64,000 nt of DNA from Fasciolopsis buskii. Its lineage: Eukaryota > Platyhelminthes > Trematoda > Plagiorchiida > Fasciolidae. This document shows, piece after piece, positions 1-12,343 of this stretch. A program made the translations under genes and the position numbers. How positions within the stretch are numbered: position 1 is the stretch's first letter; the number at the start of each line of letters is the position of its first letter. Where the stretch lies: the NCBI GenBank assembly GCA_008360955.1, contig LUCM01000631.1:61290-125289 (forward strand). Reading direction: 5' to 3'. Under the pieces are notes generated by a model. The model was given only the letters and a program-made list of their open reading frames with translations, had not been told where the DNA came from and made no database searches.

Positions 1-240
1 TTTTCCGGTCAACCAGAATCGACTCCTACGGGGTATCCAAATTGTCCTTCGTTCGAGTCCTGCCGACCTAGTCGAATATTCATGTCTCTTGCTAAAATCA
101 TGATGTCAGTGCGCGTTGTTATGTGTCGTAGGCCCTGCAGCTTTTGCCAGAGGATATTCATGAGTGCTTGTGGACTGTTTTTGTAAGTGGGTATGCTGAG
201 GGGACATGCAGATTGTGTATATAAAAACGACGACTGTTTT
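1..240 (-). mobile_element. RTE-type retrotransposon fragment, endonuclease domain (cut by window edge)
   Basis: Reading the minus strand from about 235 down to 9 gives a stretch resembling the apurinic-type endonuclease of RTE non-LTR retrotransposons. It has an SIPTYKNSPQAL segment followed by TDIMILARDMNIRLGR, matching the usual 'DIV(V/I)LAGDMNAQVGRL' block. That Asp-Met-Asn block belongs to the metal-binding core of the family, which nicks target DNA. The Gly before Asp is replaced by Arg, so this copy is decayed. The element continues beyond base 1. The family call rests on motif order; the subfamily is unknown. Confidence 0.6.
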
Positions 241-289
241 GCTTTTTTATTGTGCCACTCATCTCCCAAACCTTATTATTGTTCAACAT

Positions 290-2960
290 GCATTCAGATC
301 ATGCATTGTTTTACCTAAGTGACGTTCTAATCCGTCTGAAAGAGGCACTCGTGCTGGCTGGTAGGCAGTTCTTAAATGTACCCCTCTGGACAAGATGTCC
401 ATTCCTTTCACGATTGAGTACCAACATCCGTTCTCTGTTTACGAAGATGTTGGATCTGTCCCTCACACTTCAATCACCGATCCATGTTCACACGTATGTC
501 ACCTGCATACAAGAATCGTGGCTGAACCCAGATGTTGCTGATTCACTTATGTCGATAGACAGCTTAAGAATCCATCGGCAGGACAGAGTTTCGGACAACA
601 AGAAGACTGGAGGTGGTGTGGCAACATACATAAACTTCTTTTGGTCTGGCAAGTCCGAAGTTGTTTATACGTACTCGCTAAACGGAATTAACTGTCTCGT
701 GACAATGTCATCCTAGGTTTTCTCGCCATACAAGCAATATCGTAACGAATTTATACATTACCCCCTTTAGCTCGCAACAAGATATTGCATCTTTTCCAGT
801 ATTTATTGTTCCTCTTCTTGAAGATAATCTGCATGTTATTTTAATCATGCATCTACCTTACCACCGACTGTGTCTCATTTGACTGACCTCTGCGTTTCTC
901 CCACCAGAGGCGGTTCCATTTTAGATAGAGTTATTACCAACCACCCTGATTTATTTTCCAATTCCAAGTAGCGATTATTGTCTGCTTCTGTTAAGGCCTA
1001 ATATATAATCTAGGTCAGCTTTTCATTCCTTATGGCGAACAAATCAAATCCAAGTTTGCCTCCGTAACTCTTCACACAACAACTTTATTCTTCTTCAGAA
1101 ATCCCTTTCACTCGCATCTGTCTGTTTCTCTTTTGAACCCCTGCTCAATGACAATGTCAAATTTTCACAGAGACGGCCAACGCAACCTTTGATATCTGCT
1201 GCGCCCCAGAAACTATTCTTCTAAAATGGCCGTTTCTCCACCCAGAAACTGAAATCCCTAAGAACACGCAGGGATCACCTCTGGAAGTCCCGTAATAACT
1301 CAAGTGGGTGGTTTATTTCAAACCTAACAAAAGCTGAAATCCAGCGCATTGTCACAACATTCGCCAGCCATCTTTTGAGTTGTAACAACAACTGATTCTT
1401 ATGGCAAGGCATTCGACTGTTGTGTGGGAAGAAAAAGAGACCTGTAAAATGTTCTGCGGATATCGACAGCACCAATCATGCCTTCATCCATCGTTTCATA
1501 TATACCCCAGTCATATTTGGACAGGGTGATGATATGACAATTGCAAGTTTTTCTAGAGAAGAGGTGCTTGACCCTCTCCTCACCACCAAAATTACCACAG
1601 GGTTTGGTCCCGACAGTCTGTCCGCAGCTCTTTTAATGCACGGTGTGTGGCCATGACGGTTGCACCTACTTCTCTGATTAACTCATAATTAAGCTTGTCT
1701 TCTATCCCTAACTGTTGGAGACCAGTCACTATTATTCCCATCCCAAAATCCAGCAGCTCTGTTGCTTTGGCAAAACGTTTTCGCCCCATCGCCTTTACAT
1801 CTGGTCTTAAAATGATAAAGTGTGCTGTACTTAAGCGCCCGCGTTCTGCTATGTGTCCCTCTGACAACCCTTTTCAGTTTGCTTATGAATTTAACAGGTC
1901 GTTCACTTTGGATGCTGTCGCCTTCTTCATTCGCCACATTTGCAAGTCCTTAAACGCATCAATGAAATCTGTCCGTTGCGCCTTTCTAGACTGTTCGTCG
2001 GCATTTGATTCGGTCTCACGGTCTCTTCTACTTCACAAACTGGATGCATTTGGTTGTCCCAAGCCATTGTCACCATGGCTGTTTGATTACTTTACTAGCT
2101 GAACCCAGTACACACGAATGGACGGTAAAGTTTCAAAGTTATTGATGAACAGCTCAGGAGTGCTACAGGGTGCTGTTCTTTCACCGTTTCTCTTTTCTAC
2201 TTACATCAGCCACTTATGTACTAGCTCCCAGTGTCATCTATTTAACTATGCTGATGATGATGCCCTATCTTAAGCCGTTTGGAACAACGATGGTTTTTAA
2301 AGTTTTTCCAACAACCTGTCTTCTGTTTACGATTCCTCTGCACGAGCTGGTTTGAATCCTAACACATGCAAGTGTTTCAAATGTGTTCTCACTCTCTTTC
2401 GGTCAGCCTACCCATCCGAAACGTCTTTCATAAACACAAACACCTACCAGGGTTGATTCTGTGTAATGTCTAGGAGTTACTGCTGATAAACCTCTGAAAT
2501 AAACTTCTCATACTTTGCCTGTCTAAAGAATCTCCGTCGGTTGTCATTCCAAATCAGGAGGCTTCGACACTACGAGGTGACACAAAGCACCATCTCTCGA
2601 TTTGTATACCATTGTGTTTTCCGATCATGCACCGTCCTCTTGTTATTCTTCTAGGTTTACTACAAAGAAATCGCCGGGGCTATCAGTTATCAGCCGTGTG
2701 TACTTAGTACCAATATCTGAATTGTCCTTCGATCTGCGTGATCAACACTTATCAGCATGCGAGAAATCTGCTCACAAATCTCACGCATCCTTTGCACAAT
2801 GATCTTTCAAAATGCTGTCCTCATATTTGAACACGATCCGCTTTTCGTTCCATAGCATCCTAGAATCAATATCTACAGGAACTCCACTGTCTCATATTTA
2901 CCTCGCATTTGACGAACCATGACCGTGTTACAGCTGATTTCCGAAGCAACTTATCATAAT
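290..2960 (+). mobile_element. Degenerate CR1-like non-LTR retrotransposon (endonuclease plus reverse transcriptase)
   Basis: An almost full-length but broken LINE of the CR1 type. Near 414-640 the translation keeps endonuclease features (NIRSL, QESWLNPDVADS, GGGVATYI). SDYC at about 970-985 is a weakened SDH motif. From 1,545 the reverse transcriptase begins (FSREEVLDPL, then FGPDSLSAAL), continues with WRPVTIIPIPK and RPIAFTSGLKMIK near 1,720-1,815, and has the NPFQFAYEFNRS and FLDCSSAFDSVSRS blocks around 1,865-2,015. SGVLQGAVLSPFLFSTYISH lies near 2,155-2,215 and the catalytic YADD near 2,248. The tail (RRLRHYEVTQSTISRF) runs near 2,555-2,605. At least six frame changes or stops separate these blocks, so it cannot encode an active protein. 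The exact ends are not visible; no target-site duplication was identified. Confidence 0.8.
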
Positions 2961-3429
2961 GTGTTCAAATCACTTCTCGATGCGTTTTTACTTCATTTTT
3001 ACAAGGTTATGAGTGTAACTTTTTTCTTATTTTCCACACTTTTTTGACCGAAATGCGATATTTTTATTAATACTCAAAAGTCTATGCAATACGGTGCCAC
3101 CGGCTGGTTCTTGTAGTATTTTCTAGGGAAAACATTTGCCAAACCCTCGATGCTACCGCTGCTTGCTTGCTGGCCCATTCAGTGACCGTAGGCTCATGTT
3201 ATTCATGAGTTGTCACTGAAATTGTGGTCGTTCTGTTACGGCAACCGAAGATCCCGTTTAATATATATATCTCCCAAAAATAATCCGAAAACGACCAAAA
3301 AATAACAATGTGTACAGTGAAAACTCATAAACCCGTTGAGGTTGGTATGGCTTATTATTTTTCCTCTTTTTCGTTGTCCCCTATGTATGAAGTTTCGTTT
3401 GCAGTTTGTTGTGTTGGCATCATGCTTGT

Positions 3430-3860
3430 TTTTAAGCCGGTAGTATAAGTCATATATATTCTGCAGAATCGCCACGCAGCATTCGCGCCACTGACCTCGC
3501 TTCTGAGCCACATGCCTAAACGTCTTCAACCAACAAGGATTCTCATCTCTTGGACTCCAACAAGGAGGGCGGGAAGCACCAACCAAGGCCAAAGCCGAAG
3601 CTAACTTCACGTCGCTTCTTCCAGCCCTTCCCAGCACGTGCAAAAAGAACACGAAAGGATAGATGATGGGCAGACCCCGTTTGGTGGGAAGCAGCTCTGT
3701 CCTGAACCCCGATCGAGGCTACCATGCTGGAGTGAGGATGAGGCATAATCTACTGGTTCGCTATGCTGATGAATGTGGCCCGAAACCGGAGTCACGGATG
3801 TCAGTAGTGGCTCTTTATCTATCGCCTGTCGTCTAAGAAAAACTAAAAAGAAAGCAAAAG
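3430..3860 (-). mobile_element. RTE-type retrotransposon fragment, C-terminal end of the polyprotein
   Basis: The minus strand encodes, in two shifted frames, the tail typical of trematode RTE polyproteins. One frame reads FRVLFARAGKGWKKRR near 3,600-3,660. The other reads LVGASRPPCWSPRDENPCWL, then VAQKRGQWRECCV, near 3,470-3,590. The same signature (GASRFRGWGPKDSSTSWL ... NREQWRSCC) ends the RTE copy at 62,195-62,800. Only this C-terminal part is present, as expected for a 5'-truncated LINE copy. The frame change between the blocks marks it as inactive. Confidence 0.7.
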
Positions 3861-3899
3861 ACAAGAAAATTGTGATAGTCGATGGAACATCTACCTATT

Positions 3900-4740
3900 T
3901 TTCATTTCCTTTTTGCCCAGTATTTTCTCACCAACCGAACGCCCCTTTGTGCACGATGTATGTGCCAGGTTAATGTTGAGTTTATTGGTCTAGTATTTGT
4001 AAGTGTCCAATTTGATGTCGTTTTGAGTACTCCTGGAGGTGTTGGAAATCAGAATTCAGTATTGGATTGATGTTAATCCATTGGCATCGAATTTCGATGC
4101 TGATACATAAATCAAGACCGACGCTCATTAATGAAAAGTAATTGGTGTACAAACTAAGCTGGACTGATCTCTGGCTTTTTTAGTAGGTCTTTTGAGGATT
4201 GGGCTACCTGAGGAGCATGTCGGCCTCATAAGAATTGCACCGTCATACCTCAGTTCGTATTACGATCTATGGCCATCTCTCGGCATTCGTCGTGAAATGT
4301 TACAAAACAACGCGTCATCGCTGTTTCTCACCTTTGTTATGGATTATTCTACAGGGCCTCATACCCGGTCTAGTAGGCGATAGTTTTGAACTGCTGTGGT
4401 AGCAGAGTTCTCGGTCTAGAAGTTATGAAGAAGTTAGCTTTAGTATTGGCTTCATTTGATTCTTTTTTCGGGTCTACAAGAGTAGGAATGACATTTATTA
4501 GAGAAGTCCACTGTTATGTTTGAGAATCGAATATCCAGAGGCAAATGACATGCAGTTTGTCTTATGTAGATAAATAAAATCATTCTCTGATATTTTTTGT
4601 TCCCTGCGGACACTCGAATTTTATATCTTTTCCATTTTTGTGTTAGTATCCTACTTGACGACGAGTTGCCTATTTAGGGAGAACAATAAGAACTACGTCG
4701 GTGAACTTATTAAATGAAGAAAACAGTTGTCACAGGGAAG
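3900..4740. other. No recognisable feature
   Basis: I see no conserved protein motif, RNA gene or clear repeat here. Short open frames are interrupted and show no family resemblance. Confidence 0.5.
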
Positions 4741-4759
4741 GTGACGGTGAAGAGATCGG

Positions 4760-5070
4760 ACAGCGCGGAAAGAAAATCAATACTGCGGAATGTTAGCATT
4801 TCGTGCTACACTTCTCAATTGCTCACGTAGACCAATTTAAAAATTTGATAATATTCAGTTGTCAGCTGCAGTGAACAGACAAGCAATTGATGCAGTTACT
4901 CTGGTAACTGTGTTAGTAGCTTTTGTGCACAAAGGATAGGGTTGCGTAGTCGGACTAGGATTACTTCACTGAAAGCTAAGATCTTCCGATCATCTTTGTG
5001 AAGAATTTGGATAACGATAGCTTTAGATCCAAGGTATAGAAGGGCTTGGTTAGTCATTTGAATAACCTCA
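4760..5070 (-). repeat. Interspersed repeat D, copy 1
   Basis: The reverse complement matches 38,690-38,970 over about 280 bases. Shared blocks include 'tcctttgt(g/a)cac', 'ttagctttca' and, near the far end, the identical 'aacattccgcagtattg'. Similarity is interrupted by indels, so both copies are old. One frame gives an open stretch (AFSEVILVRLRNPILCAQKL) paralleled in the other copy by AFNETVLVALRNPVLCTPKL. The repeat may therefore be part of a coding element, but I do not recognise the protein. The two copies are in opposite orientation. Confidence 0.55.
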
Positions 5071-5332
5071 CTCTGAAATAGTTTAGAAATATAGTGAGCA
5101 GGAAACCAAGTCCCACCCACGCGGAACTGCAGTATCCAAGTTAAAGGCTTTGGTTAATAGATAAACTGCAGTAGTGAAGCGTCTGACTAGAAACAGAAAA
5201 CTAGCGTTGCACTGCAGGCTGGAGTGCATACTAGAAGAAAAAATATTAAGGATATACTTTATGGAATCACATCTACCCTGGTGAGACCTTATGCAGTCCG
5301 ATGCCACTTCAAGTTTCAAGGTCAGGTTGTCG

Positions 5333-5342
5333 CCCCCCCCCT
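5333..5342. repeat. Short poly-C tract
   Basis: An uninterrupted run of about ten C residues ('gtcgcccccccccctgcg'). Such a run is prone to length error in assemblies. Confidence 0.7.
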
Positions 5343-5399
5343 GCGTGTAGTGAACCCTAGCGGCTATGGAACATGTCCCTTTCACTGCACTCATGCTTA

Positions 5400-6500
5400 A
5401 GGCATGTCTTTAAGAATGTTAGATTGAATCAATGAATGGGCTTAGAAGAACTGAAGACGAAAGTATTCTAACGTTGACACGCCATATTTTTACATAAATC
5501 TATCTAGTGATCATGCGCTATCAGAATCATGGTGAAGAAGAACAGCGGTTAGTTGAAAAGAGGGAAAAAGGGAAGCGCTGTGCAAAGTTTTCCTCATGTA
5601 TGACAGTCATTTCACTCCCCACATGTAACGAAACTCCGTCTAGTTATCGAGTGGCTTGCCGATCACTGAACACGGTTTGAGTAATCAACGTGTATCATTA
5701 CGAAGGCAAATCAAATTAAATAGACCAAATTACTTCAAAATCGTGGATGAATACGCCCACAGCAAATAGCAGTACACAATCAGAAGAGGGTCAGTCGTAC
5801 AACACCAAGGAAGTGGAAACAATGGCTGTTCCGAGGCAACTGGCATTAAGCTTCAAATGGATGGTTAGATATACGATCGAAATGCACCAGCCAGAAGAGA
5901 GAGGCAGCTGAGCATCTGGAATGGGTCTTAAATAGGGAGTGCCAGAACTGTAGCGTTAGAGTGTAGACACATGAACTATCGAGATAGGATGATCAAAGAG
6001 CCCGACAATTATAAGGGGGTGGCCGATTTGTTACAGAGGGAATGAACTTGGTTAATGAAGGCCTGGGCAAATAGCGAAGCAGAAGAGGGCAGATACTCTA
6101 GTCAAGTGGAAACTTAGTTCAGATGATGAGAATCTTTTTGAACGGCGGTACCTGAGGGAACCGTGGCTTGCTTGAATAACAGATGTCTCGATGATGACAG
6201 TCGTCAATGCTGCCGAGTACATTCAGTGCGGTAGAGTTATGCATGAATGCCGAAGGCAAAGGGGGATTCGAAGATAGTCCACAGTAGCTCTTATGATGTC
6301 TGGCAGAGACGGTATAAAATAACACAGAATCAGGATGTGAGCAAGCAAGTCCAAAGATTGTGACAAGAATGATCCAAACAACCGGAACAAGGCGTGAAAG
6401 ATAACGGGCATAGATAATGGAGTAATACACGTGCCAAACACGGAAAGAAAGCATAGTAACTCGAGTGAATGGTAATTTTCGCCAAAGCAACCATGAGGTT
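5400..6500. other. No recognisable feature
   Basis: AT-rich sequence with interrupted short frames. Two similar short phrases ending in 'aagtggaaac' occur about 280 bases apart, but I could not extend them into a convincing repeat. No gene or RNA was recognised. Confidence 0.4.
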
Positions 6501-6519
6501 CATGCACCATCACATCATC

Positions 6520-6960
6520 GGTTGTCCATGGGGACCCATCGCTCGTCAGTATTTGGATACTACTCTGCTTCCCTGACCGAAATAGAGTGCTGACTTAGGA
6601 AACCATGTCCCAGCGTTTGGCTTAATGATGTGACCTACAAGGTAGTTGGACAATTTGAAAATCTTGTACTTCACTGGGGACTGGTGACCGATGGCTCAGT
6701 TCATGCGCCTTTTGGATAGTGCCTAAACCTCCCGAGTGTCCAGTGCATCCTGTCGCCGTAGATATCTGGGAACACAACCGTAAGTTTCATAAACCGCCTA
6801 TGGTTGGTTCGGAATCGGGGTCTAGTCTTCTCCTCTAGGCTGACCACCAGTCAGTCAACCCGAAGAGCGCCAGGCATTTGCCTTCTTCCGTGGACTTTGC
6901 TGGAGATATCGCTGCTAGAACGAGGCAGAATATACGATTTCCTCAGCGGAGGATGTTCGA
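6520..6960 (+). repeat. Interspersed repeat A, copy 1
   Basis: This is one of five copies of an unnamed repeat (others at 22,140, 34,830, 40,900 reversed and 54,430). Conserved blocks in order are 'ggatactactc', 'gaccgaaatagag', 'acctacaaggtagt', 'cactggggactg', 'gatggctcagttcatgcgcc' and, after a gap, 'ggttggttcggaatcgggg' and 'gagcgccaggcatttgcc'. No open frame is conserved between copies and I see no A/B box, so it looks like a non-coding interspersed repeat or the untranslated part of a larger element. Confidence 0.65.
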
Positions 6961-6969
6961 GATGCACGC

Positions 6970-8860
6970 TCGTTTAGGAGCATTTCGCGAGACGTTCAAG
7001 ATGGGTGGCCAACTGGGAGCCTTCGACAACCATTCCCAACTATGGTAGGGCATTTGGAGGCCCTAAGCATTGACAGTAAAGTCAAGAGTCGTCTAGGAAC
7101 ACTGAATGTCCGATTTTAGCGGTTCTGTCAGTGAAGCGGCTGGTTTGGACGGCGCATGCGTTGTCTCCGACTAAACCGTCGTGATTTTCGAGAGCTGAAA
7201 GCCCCAACCACGTCCAAAATGATTATTTGTATTGTACGATCACTATCGGGGTCAGAATGTCACAGGTAAGGATGCACGTTATGTAAACGGTAGAAAAGCG
7301 AGCCAGAAAATGCAGCACAATTGCAATCAAGCTCCAGGGCACCTATTCAGCACAGCGATTCGGATGCTAATGATAGTGGTTTGAATATATTCGGATGACG
7401 AATTATGATGGTGCCCGTTCAGTGTATTAAAGTGGTGGAAAATAAAGAAACTGGGAGATTAGAGTGGCTGAGTAAGATGGAGCCAATAGTAAATCCCAAA
7501 GAAAAATCTCAGGTCTGTTAAGCGGCAGACGAACGTGGTCGGATAAACTAGATATGAGCGGGACGAAAGAAAGACAGCACTTCTAAGGAGTTGCTTAGCA
7601 AGAGATCATCGTGTCTGGTTACCGTGGGACGGGATCAATTGCTCATTGTATTACCTGTTTCATGAGGGAGTGCTAGATAGCTTTGAAGTGACGCAGTTAT
7701 GCTAGAGGTGGAATAGTGTGGTTTTCGTGCGTATAACATGATCACGTGAGTGGTGATATCACTTGAGATAACTGGGTTTCCCTTGTCGTGAATAATGGAA
7801 TGAAGATCCCCATGCTTTGAAACATTGAAAGCAAAATAGTGATCGTTCTAGGAACAGGACCCACCAACCGTTGTGTCAATATGTCCCCTCGAATTACCGA
7901 AAATACGGTGGTCCAAAACACCAACTAGAGAACGATTTGCAGTTTAGGATTATTTCTAGGTTTTCCTCACCCACTAACTGATATGCTTCGGTCCTAGTCG
8001 CCAGTTTTTCACATCACGGAAAATGAGATTAAATATACGACTGTGGTCTGCACAGCGGTCATGGATCTTCGTGTTGAGTTCCACTAGCGGATTCAGCTTG
8101 AGCGGGCGAACTCTTTATCGTCCCGTCCCAAGGCGTAAATACCGGATGAGTTCAGTAGTTAAAGCGATGTCATGTCCAGGATCGGTACCAGTTAGATGCT
8201 ACTGGTTAGGAAATAAAAAATCGAGGATCAAGCATTCGATATTATCGGTGTAGAAATTTACATTTTTTGGTACAGAAAATACGCGATTGGGATAGTCGTT
8301 CCCAGAGTGGAAGACAACGATTAGTGTGGAAAGTCAAATTTTCCAGTTTTCTTCAAGTGGTCAGCATAATATGGCATTATGACATTCGGACATTATGCGG
8401 CAATTTCTTATACAACAGCATCCCACGTAATCGGTGGTAGTTTCTTTCTTAAATGCTGCGCAACTATTGCGCATTTCGTATCAAAGTGAAAATCTTGTTG
8501 AAGGTGTATGACAACGTAGGATATGTTCATATAGAGTGAAAGCCTTAGGTCAAAAGCTCTGCAGAATTGATTTTGAAGTTGATGAGTTCGCTGCTGCTAT
8601 GCAAGTAAGCTGATCGGGGACGAATACATGAACGTGTCTGGTCGTGAACTGCCTTGATCCATAATTTTATTGCGAAGGCGGTCCTGTTAACTGAACTGGT
8701 ACGCCACCTAAATAAATTTGGCTAGATGTTTACACATCCTAACAATCATCGGAGTTGATTGCAGTCGTGTAGTTTTGCATCTTCATGGGAATTTATTGTT
8801 GTTAAAAAAGCTGGGAGGAAGTACGATTAAGTGCATTTTGCTTCATGATGCTTTTTTACC
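6970..8860. other. No firmly recognised feature; possible RTE debris
   Basis: Around 7,120-7,200 and 7,430-7,680 some translated phrases on the + strand (VRLVWTAHALSPTKPS; GRLEWLSKM) faintly resemble the LRWLGHVLRM block of RTE elements. The match is too weak to define an element. No spliced gene was recognised. Confidence 0.25.
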
Positions 8861-8867
8861 TTTCCAG

Positions 8868-8919
8868 AGTGTTTGCCCAATCTGACGGTCACCACAAAAG
8901 ATGCCGGGCTACATCACAG
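8868..8919 (+). CDS. Candidate small exon of an unrecognised gene
   Basis: The segment lies between a good acceptor (poly-pyrimidine run ending 'acctttccag') and a consensus donor ('cacag|gtgagt'). It is 52 bases and open in two frames. Read after one leading base it gives VFAQSDGHHKRCRATSQ, ending in phase 0. That can join the candidate exon at 9,330-9,385, where the same frame continues with a Cys-Cys pair (ICCRPDHYHAQLYETFYS). The Cys arrangement could suggest an extracellular protein, but I do not recognise the family. Very short length and lack of homology keep this speculative. Confidence 0.25.
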
Positions 8920-9329
8920 GTGAGTTTCTATTTCGGCTCGCCCAATTTGCCGCGTAAAGTCCTCATTTATCAGTTTCCAATCAAAGAATTCATGTGAAAC
9001 GTTCGTTGTCACTTTGCGATGTCGTTCAATCCTTTGGTGTGTAATGGCGTTTGTTTGTGCTTTGCCTCCCCTGTTCGGTGTATGTACGCACGCAACGGAA
9101 GTAAGATGCAAAGATTTGAGCGTTATGTGCATTCTAAAAATGAATAGCCTAATGGAATGCAACCAGGTCGATAAATTATCTGGCGATTGTATCTACCAAT
9201 AGTTTAGCTGGTTTCCTGGTATTTTGAAACTTAAGGTGGAACTGCTTTCAATAAATTCTGCCATTTACTTGTCGTTTTTCCAGCTGATTTGATGCTACTA
9301 TCCTATCATTGTTGTTATTTTTGTGACAG

Positions 9330-9385
9330 ATCTGCTGTCGCCCGGATCACTATCACGCCCAACTTTACGAGACTTTTTACTCCAA
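9330..9385 (+). CDS. Candidate small exon, possible partner of 8,868-8,919
   Basis: Preceded by a T-rich tract ending 'ttttgtgacag' and followed by a weak donor ('ccaa|gtctca'). In the phase left by the upstream candidate it reads ICCRPDHYHAQLYETFYS, then two bases of a split codon. An in-frame stop would follow soon if the donor were not used. Another frame is also open (LLSPGSLSRPTLRDFLLQ), so the coding frame is not settled. Transcript data would decide. Confidence 0.2.
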
Positions 9386-9389
9386 GTCT

Positions 9390-12330
9390 CAGATTTGAGT
9401 TGCCGGTTCTCTCATATCCATTATGAATATCGCAAATATCATGAATGCTCGTTTTCGTTTGCGCCTGTGCATTTACTCATTCATAGAACAGGCATCGAGT
9501 TTTGAATGGTGGCATTTTCGCCTGTAGTTTGAACCAATATTAACTCTGTTCACCATTTCCTTTAGTCCTCCTCCATTGCCTTGTCTGGGTAAAACCCAAA
9601 TTTCTCCCTCGTCAGCCGCAAGTCATCTTCGATTTCCCAATTACTCACCTTCCTGATTCATACCCAAAGCCAAAGTCTGCGCTTATATCTACGACCCTGC
9701 CACCTCTTAACTTATACAACTTAACTTCTTCCATAGATATTTTTAATTTATATAGTCAACCGTTTGGTCCCCTTCTTTGAACTGCTTTTTTATACTCTTT
9801 ACAGCTATCTCAACAGCTTTAATCATCGGACTTTTGAGTTTCCATTTTTGCGCATTGAGACATTAACTTGAGCTGACCCCAGCTACCGAATTATGATGAT
9901 TTGAATTTCCGCAACAAAGATTAACTATTGCACTCATCGAGGGCTTCGGCTAGACGTGCTGCCCAGACTTTTGCTATAGTCAATAACCTTTGCCAACTTG
10001 ACCTACCTGCTCTCTCGATCCTATTGACCATCGTTCCCGCACCGCTGACCTCATACTTACATCCATTCTCTCCTTCCTGGATGTCGATGGACAGCCAATG
10101 ACATAGAACTAGAAAATAAAAAGCTGTCTTGTGTGATGAACTACACATAGACAGATATAGATGTATAGGTGTCACCGGTTGTGTTGGAGTTAAAAATTTT
10201 TATTTTTTGTATTCTTGAGTTTCTGTCACTTGCGAGGCATAAAGAAGCACCAGAAAATATCATGCACATTTTTCTCTTTGTATCTGTTTCTGGACTGTAA
10301 TAAACACAGTCAAACATAGGTGACTGATTGTCAAAGTAAACTCTGAACATGAAAGATGAAACCTTATTTGGAGTATGGAAGTTAGGTAAACATTTTTTAA
10401 GGATTTTAGGCCTCATCCTAGTATACACTCATAAATGATAACAAGCTCGCTTGTCCAACAGGTACACTTATTTCGTGGAACGTTCTGCCCACGACTACTT
10501 TTATATTCGTGTGATGAGGTTGATTATTTATTAATCGGAACGCGTACATTAATTGGCTTCTAATGATCATGGTTAATTACGTTCGGAAAAAAAAATGTTT
10601 ACGACGTATCTCGGTTACTTCGAAGTTGACCTTCCGTCAAACTCATTGTGTTAATTGCTTACGTTTTTATCATGACACTGAAGCAATTTGCGAGAAACAG
10701 TAGAATCTCTTGGTACTACTGTGTAGAAGCCAAGGGACTGATTGAAAAACCTCGGTCATTTTCAATGCCTGCGCTTAAGCACACCTAGCTTTTTAAACTA
10801 AACAAGGCCACAATTACTTAATACTAAACGGATAAGACATGCCAAGAGCATGTCTTTCATAGGTAAATCAAACGCATCCAGAAGGGACCACTGGGTTATT
10901 CATATTTACTTTGAAATCTTACTAGTTCTTTTCTCTAATCATAAGATAGATTATCACCGGTATCTCACGCACCATTGTTCGAGAAAGATGGAGCAACGTG
11001 TTAGCGAATATGGTGTATGAATTACTCGTACAACAAGGTAAGGGCCATAATTATCCTACACAATAGTAGAAAATGCTGAGCGTCTTAATCTTGCGACTCG
11101 TTCATCCTGCTGTTGGATGCATGTCCTGTGGTGGCTTGTAAAATACTCAGAAAATGGGTTTCTGGTCATAGGTCTTTTGAAGAAGAGATTCCGCTCTGTT
11201 ATTCCCAGACCGGTTGAGAAATGCACCAGGAATAAAGGAAATTTCGGAGATATTCTCCTAATTCTAAGAAAGTAAGCAACCTAATTATGTTAGCTCTGAA
11301 GGGTGCACCGTCTTTCACTTCTGCAGAATTTAGTAAACAAATTATCTTGGGTAGAGGAGTTCTCTTTTAATTTGACGTAAATCAGGCGGAAGTACACTTG
11401 GCTTCATGGCACGCTACATAAAACCATCACGATGTAAATCTTGACCCTACCCAAATATGCTTAGTATTCTAACACTGTAATTTGTTGTGCTACTTAAGAA
11501 ATGGATATTGACCTAAAAATGCTGAAACATTTGGGAGTACGAGATGAAAACATTTTCCTACTGGAATTGCTGGACGTCACATCAAAATGACCAAAGAATT
11601 ACTGAAGTTAATGGTTTGCCGATCGCTTGCCGTTGTTTGTTGGTACTGGATTTCTAGCGCTACATGTATCAGACTATTATGCAAATATCTCACTTTGTTC
11701 TCTCAAACAGGTTCGTAATGCTTCATGGTTGGGATATACATACAGTGGATGAACATGAGATATCAACTAGATTTCCAGCTTGTGTGCCCCTTAGATAGCA
11801 CCAAAGTTTACGGCTTGTCGTCGAAAATATTCTCTTGTCCTCGATTAATAAAAGGAATACATTCGAGTATTGCTTCTTTATGCTGTTCTGGGCGCCTAAT
11901 TTTCACATGACCCTTGTTGTATGAGTTTCGTCAATACCTGTGTATGTACATACCGGCCTTCCCTATGATCGCTTCCTTGTCCCATTGGGTTGTCGCCTCA
12001 TTTTATTTTCCATTTATTTTTTGTCTCATTTCAGTGCTCTCTATAGACATCTTTTGATGTTATGTATCTGCTGACTGGAATGGTTTTCGTGACTTTATGA
12101 TCTGTCATCTTTGTTGCGACTGTGGGTTTTCGTTTGATGTTTCTATATTTCTTCCTAATTTTACTTAGGTGGCTCTTCAAGATACGCATTCCACTTGTTG
12201 AACTTCGACAAACCACGGTCCGTTTAGTTTGAAACCTTTCCCGTCCGTTTTCAAGATTCAGCATGCCATCGATGGTTCTGCTCAATCAGTCAAATAATTC
12301 GACATCTTTTCGCGCAAACTAGATACTATA
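9390..12330. other. No recognisable feature
   Basis: Pyrimidine-rich sequence at 9,540-9,860 and AT-rich sequence beyond it. Open frames such as those at 9,921-10,175 and 12,031-12,285 on the minus strand have no family resemblance that I can support. Confidence 0.4.
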
Positions 12331-12343
12331 GAGGGAGCTAAAG

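Noticed and set aside
3757..3790. 'ctgatgaatgtggcccgaaac', resembling the hammerhead ribozyme core CTGATGA...GAAA
   Set aside because: The bases between the two core boxes cannot form stem II, and stems I and III do not pair. The segment overlaps the end of an RTE fragment.
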